Origin: Oligoflexia bacterium
GTDB taxonomy: Bacteria; Bdellovibrionota; UBA1018
Reading direction: 5' to 3'
NCBI GenBank assembly: GCA_903858195.1
Contig: CAIOHW010000199.1
Location: 1 to 9,396, forward strand
DNA length: 9,396 nt
Both the position numbers and the translations under genes were made by a program. The notes under the pieces are model-generated. The model saw only the letters and a list, made by a program, of their open reading frames with translations, made no database searches and was not told the DNA's origin. Of the stretch, positions 5,714-9,396 are shown one piece after another; position 1 is the first letter of the stretch, and each line of letters opens with the position of its first letter.

Positions 5714-5723
5714 CCCTCTCCTT
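5714..5723 (-). promoter_or_regulatory. RBS supporting the GTG 5706 start
   Basis: On the minus strand AAGGAGAGGG precedes GTG 5706 by 7 nt. It favours this start over the in-frame GTG at 5751 for the first gene of the envelope operon. Confidence 0.6.
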
Positions 5724-5760
5724 GACCTGATCGGAGGGTCTGGTCCGACACTTGAGGACG

Positions 5761-5796
5761 TGAAGCAGGCCGGGCTCCTGAAGCAGCGTAGCTTCA
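5761..5796. promoter_or_regulatory. Repeat cluster in the divergent operon/lemA intergenic region
   Basis: The 178-bp region 5707-5884 separates the envelope operon from lemA and must hold both promoters. TGAAGC (5779-5784) and GCTTCA (5791-5796) form an inverted repeat with a 6-bp spacer. TGAAGCAG also occurs as a direct copy at 5761-5768, 18 bp before the one at 5779-5786. This might be an operator. No convincing -35/-10 pair was found on either strand; TTGCAC at 5842-5847 is a possible lemA -35 without a good partner. Confidence 0.3.
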
Positions 5797-5884
5797 ATGG
5801 AGCGTCAAGAACCTGCCGAAAGGCAAAGCGACTGCTCAAGATTGCACGTGGGCCTCCGAATAGTCTCGTATCGGGAGCCCTAAA

Positions 5885-6475
5885 ATGACCTTCATCGCCC
5901 TTCTGCCGTGGTTTGGAGTCCTATTTGCCGGTGTATTCACCGTCCGAATCTACAACCGACTCGTCTCGGTAAAGAATCGCTACAAAAACGCCTACTCACA
6001 GATCGATGTGCAGCTCAAGCGTCGGTACGAGCTGATCCCAAACCTCGTCAACACTGCCAAAGCTTTCATGAACCATGAGCGCGAGACGCTCGAAGCCGTG
6101 ATCGCGGCTAGAAACTCGGCGGTGGCTGCAGCCGGCAGTGCCGCAGCATCTCCGGGCGACGCCCGGGCGATGAAGGGCCTCGCCGCCGCAGAAGCACAAC
6201 TCACCGGACAGCTTGGAAAATTCATGGCAGTGCTGGAGTCCTATCCCGACATCAAGTCGAGCACCAACATGGTCCAACTGGCCGAGGAGCTCACTTCAAC
6301 CGAGAACCGGGTCGCCTTCGCAAGGCAGGCCTATAACGACGCAGTAACTGAGTACAACGTAGCGAGGGAGCAGTTCCCTGCCATCGTCTTCTCGGGGGCC
6401 ATGGGTTTTGCCGAGGCCACCCTGCTCGAAGTCGAGTCGGTCGAAGAGCGAAAACCCGTGCACGTTTCGTTTTAG
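5885..6475 (+). CDS. lemA: LemA family membrane protein
   Basis: The protein has 196 aa, normal for LemA (about 180-200). It starts at ATG 5885 with GGGAG 7 nt upstream. One N-terminal membrane helix (residues about 3-20, FIALLPWFGVLFAGVFTV) is followed by the family signature: NRLVSVKNRYKNAYSQIDVQ, then LKRRYELIPNLV, and later HERETLEAVIAARNSA. The rest is a long helical bundle, with FMAVLESYPDIKSSTNMVQL and ENRVAFARQAYNDAVTEYN typical of the family. Its biochemical function is unsettled. LemA proteins are often encoded beside M48/HtpX-type membrane proteases, as here (14 nt to the next start), and probably work in envelope or membrane-protein quality control. The gene is the first of a two-gene operon and diverges from the TPR/FecR operon. 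Confidence 0.95.
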   Translation: MTFIALLPWFGVLFAGVFTVRIYNRLVSVKNRYKNAYSQIDVQLKRRYELIPNLVNTAKAFMNHERETLEAVIAARNSAVAAAGSAAASPGDARAMKGLAAAEAQLTGQLGKFMAVLESYPDIKSSTNMVQLAEELTSTENRVAFARQAYNDAVTEYNVAREQFPAIVFSGAMGFAEATLLEVESVEERKPVHVSF

Positions 6476-6489
6476 TCCACCCACTTGTC

Positions 6490-8304
6490 GTGAATTTTTT
6501 TGAAGCACAAGCCAGGAGCCGCTCCCGGACCTCGACTCTGGTCCTGCTGTTTACTGCCGGGGTCGTCGCCATGGTGGTGACCGTGAATCTTCTGGTCATG
6601 GTTCTTTTTTTCCAAGGAAACCTGAACGCCTACCGTGAACATCCAGCCACTACTGAGTGGAGCATTCCCGGAACCATCACTGCCCTCACCCTCCTTGCCG
6701 TCGGACTGGGTGCGCTGCTGCGAATGCGAGCGCTTGCCTCGGGCGGAAAAGGAGTCGCCTCCCTGCTCGGAGCGCGCCCCATCACGCGCGGGACCCTGCA
6801 CGAGTCGGAGCGCAGGCTCATCAATGTCGTCGACGAAATGGCGATTGCCTCAGGGATCACCCCCCCGGAGGTGTACCTCCTGGAAGAGCCCTCCATCAAC
6901 GCGATGGCAGCAGGACTTGAGCCCTCCAGCGCCGCAATCATCATGCACCAGGGCACACTGGACGCTCTGAATCGGGATGAGCTCCAGGCCGTGGTGGCCC
7001 ATGAATTCAGCCACATTTTCAATGGCGACATGCGCCTCAACCTCCGGCTGATCGGCGCCATCGCCGGGATCCTCTCCCTGGTCACCATCGGACGGATGAC
7101 GCTGCGTGGCCGCGACAAGAAATCAGCAAGCTTCTGGCTCCTCGGGATAGGATTCATTGCGATCGGCTCACTGGGAGCCCTGTTTGCCAAGATCATCCAG
7201 GCGGCCGTATCGAGGCAGCGGGAGTACCTGGCCGATGCCACTGCGGTCCAGTACACCCGAAATCCGCACGCGATGGTCTCATGCCTGCGCAAGATCGGCG
7301 CGCAAGCCGCCGAAATCGAAGTCTCCGCCCCTGCAGCGCCGGAAGTCAGCCATATGTTCTTCAGCTCGATCCTCGCAGGCTCGTGGTTTCAAACCCATCC
7401 TCCGCTCAAGGATCGAATCCGCGCAATCGACGGCAGCTCTCCGGTATCTGACTCTCCCTCCAAGGGCCTACCCCGCTCCCTCGCAAAGCCCACTGCCTCG
7501 AGTGCGGGTTTCGCAGCACCGCTGATGTCGGTGGGTAACCCAACTGCCTCGCACCTCAGCCAGGCCCATTCCATTCAGAACCGGTTCACCCAGCAGATCC
7601 AGCAGGCCAGCCACTCCCATACTGAAGCCGAGGCCCTCTTGCATGCAGTGGTTGCAGGCGGGAGGCATTTGGAGCAGGTCCCGGAGGACCTTCGCACACG
7701 GGCTGCCTCGCTTGCCCGCGATGTCGAACAACTCGGGGAGTCTGCACGATTCCCGCTCATCTCACTGGCGCTGGCCACCCTGCGGGAACTCAATGAGTCT
7801 TCGAGACTTCAGGTGATCGATCGCCTGAGGCGTCTCATCGAATCCGATGGCCACTACAGCCTCTTCGAAGTCGCAGTCCTGACCGTGGTCGAGCGCACGC
7901 TTCTGCGCGAGCGCGTTTCGCTGCTCCGTGGAGGTCGCGCAACCAAGCCAGCCACCATCGAGGGAGCCTCCGGACACCTCACGACCCTGCTCTGGGCCGT
8001 AGCCACTGCAGGTGCCGGGGCTCCTCAGTCACGCCAGATGCGAATCCAGGCATACACTCGCGCAGCAACAAGTCTCTTTGGCAGCGCAAAGCCTTTCGTA
8101 GAAAACATAGGCAAGGACCATCGGGCTCTTCGCAATGCCCTGACGGCACTCGACGGACTGGACTTCCGATCCAAGGCAAAAGTGCTTCGCGCCTGCTGGG
8201 AGTGCGCCGAGACAGATGGGACCATCACCCTCGCAGAGACGGAGATGCTCCGGGCCGTGCACTGTGCCCTCGATTGTCCGATGCCCCCGTCTCTTTTGGC
8301 CTGA
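6490..8304 (+). CDS. M48 (HtpX-like) membrane metalloprotease with long C-terminal extension
   Basis: The protein has 604 aa from GTG 6490. No Shine-Dalgarno is visible, but MNFFEAQARSRSRTSTLVLL is the usual N-terminus of this subfamily, and coupling to lemA would explain weak initiation signals. Two membrane helices lie near residues 16-43 and 60-78. The zinc motif is HEFSH (H171, E172, H175) in AVVAHEFSHIFNGDMRLN, and E245 in SRQREYLADA is the third ligand, so catalysis looks intact. Two more hydrophobic segments lie between these motifs (about 184-202 and 217-240). As in HtpX, the active site should face the cytoplasm and cleave membrane proteins. HtpX itself is about 290 aa; here about 300 further residues follow. 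This extension is largely helical, and its last part (562-604, with KAKVLRACWECAETDGTITL, then AETEMLRAVHCAL) resembles a TerB-like helical module. The substrate is unknown. Confidence 0.92.
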   Translation: MNFFEAQARSRSRTSTLVLLFTAGVVAMVVTVNLLVMVLFFQGNLNAYREHPATTEWSIPGTITALTLLAVGLGALLRMRALASGGKGVASLLGARPITRGTLHESERRLINVVDEMAIASGITPPEVYLLEEPSINAMAAGLEPSSAAIIMHQGTLDALNRDELQAVVAHEFSHIFNGDMRLNLRLIGAIAGILSLVTIGRMTLRGRDKKSASFWLLGIGFIAIGSLGALFAKIIQAAVSRQREYLADATAVQYTRNPHAMVSCLRKIGAQAAEIEVSAPAAPEVSHMFFSSILAGSWFQTHPPLKDRIRAIDGSSPVSDSPSKGLPRSLAKPTASSAGFAAPLMSVGNPTASHLSQAHSIQNRFTQQIQQASHSHTEAEALLHAVVAGGRHLEQVPEDLRTRAASLARDVEQLGESARFPLISLALATLRELNESSRLQVIDRLRRLIESDGHYSLFEVAVLTVVERTLLRERVSLLRGGRATKPATIEGASGHLTTLLWAVATAGAGAPQSRQMRIQAYTRAATSLFGSAKPFVENIGKDHRALRNALTALDGLDFRSKAKVLRACWECAETDGTITLAETEMLRAVHCALDCPMPPSLLA

Positions 8305-8334
8305 TCCGTTGGCCTGATCCGTTGGCCTGATCCG
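8296..8334 (+). repeat. Three perfect tandem copies of a 13-bp unit
   Basis: TTGGCCTGATCCG is repeated head to tail at 8296-8308, 8309-8321 and 8322-8334 without a mismatch. The first copy contains the last two codons and the stop of the M48 gene (TTG GCC TGA). The other copies are downstream in the 52-bp gap before the convergent argS end. Because 13 is not a multiple of 3, and the stop lies in the first copy, the protein is unaffected by copy number. A slipped-strand duplication is the simplest origin. Confidence 0.9.
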
Positions 8335-8340
8335 TGACGA

Positions 8341-8353
8341 TGCCCCAAGGGCA
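8341..8353. terminator. Short hairpin between M48 gene and argS
   Basis: TGCCC (8341-8345) pairs with GGGCA (8349-8353) around a 3-nt loop. It lies between two convergent stops (8304 and 8357). No T-tract follows on either strand, so terminator function is only a possibility. Confidence 0.25.
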
Positions 8354-8356
8354 ACG

Positions 8357-9396
8357 CTACATCCGCTCGGGAGCGGGAACGCCGAGCAGCGCCATGCCCT
8401 GCCCAAGAATGCGTCGCGTGGCCTCAACCAGCATCAGGCGGGCCCCGGTGGTCCGAGCACCTTCTCCGAGCACCTTGCACTCGCGGTAGAAGCTCCCAAA
8501 TGCCTGCGTGACATCAATCAGGTAGTGGGCAAGCTGCGAGGCCTTGCCATGGGTCAGGCTACGCTCAAGATGCAGGCCAAACTGTCCAAGCTGCTTCAAG
8601 AGCGCGAACTCTTCGTCTTTGGAGAGCGCGTCGATGACGGCCGCGCTAAACTGCACATCGCCGGCAAGCTCCCCCGTCTCTCGCGCCTTGCGAAGGATGC
8701 TCAGGCAGCGCGTGTGCGCGTACTGCAGATAAGGACCGGTCTCGCCTTCAAAGTCGACCACCCGATCCACATCAAACTCGACGTCACGGGCCGGGTCCGA
8801 GTGCAGGTCATGGAAGATCACCGCCCCGATGGCCACCTGCTCGGCCATGGTCTCAAGCGCCTCGCCCGAGAGCGAAAGATTCTCACGGCCCTTCAAGATT
8901 TCCCGCACCCGGTCCTTGGCAAGCTCGAGCACCTCTTCGAGCGTGACGAAGTTGCCCTTGCGCGTACTCATCTTGGCGTCCTTGAAGCGATAAAGCCCCG
9001 TGGGCACATGCTCGCACTTCGACTCCCAGTCCTTGCCCATTTTACGGAGCGTGCCGAATACCTGCTCAAAATGAAGCTTCTGCTCGCCGCCTACGATGTA
9101 GGTCATGCGATCAAAATGAAACTGCTCCCAGCGGTAGCAGGCTGCAGCCACATCTCGCGTGGCGTAGATCGTGGCCCCATCGCTCTTTTGCAGGATGCAG
9201 GGTGGGATCTCTTTTCCGGCGCGATCGGTGACCTTCGCCACCCACGCGCCTTCGCTCTGTTCGAGCACCCCCCTCTTTTTGAGGTCCTCGAGCATCGGGG
9301 CAAGCTGCTTCTCGTAGTGGCTCTCGCCCCAGATGTGGTCAAACGAAACCCCGATCCGGGCATAAAGCCGGTGAAATTCTTTCAGCGAGATCTCCA
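8357..9396 (-). CDS. argS: Arginyl-tRNA synthetase, C-terminal part (5' end outside window)
   Basis: A minus-strand frame runs from the window edge (first full codon at 9394) to TAG at 8359-8357, giving 345 visible residues of the usual 560-590. The enzyme charges tRNA-Arg with arginine using ATP. Visible landmarks: EFHRLYARIGVSFDHIWGES at the edge, DGATIYATRDVAAACYR, VGGEQKLHFEQVFGTL, and the KMSTRKG form of the class I KMSKS signature at 8974-8954, followed by NFVTLEEVL. The C-terminal helical anticodon-binding (DALR-type) domain follows, with FEGETGPYLQYAHTRCLSIL and LERSLTHGKASQLAHYLIDV, and ends in PERM. The HIGH motif and N-terminal domain lie beyond the window. The ATG at 9295 is internal (a Met within the conserved catalytic domain), not a start. 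The frame is intact with no damage seen. Confidence 0.97.
   Translation of the reverse strand, partial: EISLKEFHRLYARIGVSFDHIWGESHYEKQLAPMLEDLKKRGVLEQSEGAWVAKVTDRAGKEIPPCILQKSDGATIYATRDVAAACYRWEQFHFDRMTYIVGGEQKLHFEQVFGTLRKMGKDWESKCEHVPTGLYRFKDAKMSTRKGNFVTLEEVLELAKDRVREILKGRENLSLSGEALETMAEQVAIGAVIFHDLHSDPARDVEFDVDRVVDFEGETGPYLQYAHTRCLSILRKARETGELAGDVQFSAAVIDALSKDEEFALLKQLGQFGLHLERSLTHGKASQLAHYLIDVTQAFGSFYRECKVLGEGARTTGARLMLVEATRRILGQGMALLGVPAPERM

Noticed and set aside
8296..8334. Tandem 13-bp units as a CRISPR or iteron array
   Set aside because: The copies are directly adjacent with no spacers, there are only three, and no cas or replication gene is present.
8357..9295. ATG 9295 as the start of a short argS-like gene
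   Set aside because: The frame continues upstream to the window edge with conserved ArgS catalytic-domain sequence, so this Met is internal and the gene is simply cut by the window.

Overview
This is a GC-rich window (about 60% by eye) with dense bacterial gene packing, frequent GTG/TTG starts, and many exported or membrane proteins (two lipoproteins, an outer-membrane barrel, a FecR-domain protein, a TonB-like C-terminus). Together these suggest a Gram-negative, double-membraned bacterium. The style resembles the deltaproteobacterial/Bdellovibrionota lineages, but that is inference from gene style, not from any marker. I see no mobile element, CRISPR array, tRNA or rRNA.

Layout, left to right. 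(1) 1-183, + strand: the last 60 codons of a protein resembling a TonB C-terminal domain. It meets the next gene tail to tail, and the two stop codons share bases in CTAG. (2) 180-995, - strand: an unusual single protein that joins a sigma-factor region-4-like helix-turn-helix to a complete anti-sigma-type zinc-binding motif (C...H-x3-C-x2-C) and a C-terminal membrane anchor. (3) About 1000-1203: a divergent control region with a perfect 12-bp palindrome and a G/C-run leader. (4) 1204-2016, + strand: a secreted, cysteine-containing lipoprotein of unknown function, followed by a strong hairpin shared with the convergent gene.

(5) 5706 down to 2132, - strand: a tightly packed four-gene cell-envelope operon. 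Its order is a His-rich membrane/coiled-coil/TPR protein, a FecR-domain exported protein, an outer-membrane beta-barrel and a COG4324-type zinc aminopeptidase lipoprotein. Each junction overlaps or is 3 nt apart, and two ribosome-binding sites lie inside the 3' end of the preceding gene. Three of the four genes appear to use GTG or TTG starts.

(6) 5885-8304, + strand, divergent from the operon: lemA followed 14 nt later by an M48 (HtpX-like) membrane metalloprotease with a long C-terminal extension that ends in a TerB-like stretch. LemA/M48 is a commonly seen pair. (7) 8296-8334: a 13-bp unit repeated perfectly three times, starting in the last codons of the protease gene. (8) 9396 down to 8357, - strand: the C-terminal about 60% of arginyl-tRNA synthetase (argS), cut by the window edge.

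How the genes may work together: most of the window is envelope biology. The four-gene operon has the right parts for a structure that spans from the inner membrane (TPR anchor) through the periplasm (FecR domain) to the outer membrane (barrel), with a lipoprotein hydrolase attached. The sigma/anti-sigma-like membrane protein next to a lipoprotein and a divergent operator looks like a local envelope-signalling unit. Both proposals are inferences from arrangement. The strongest candidate for something undescribed is the HTH-ZAS-TM fusion protein, together with the three TGACA half-sites at its 5' end.
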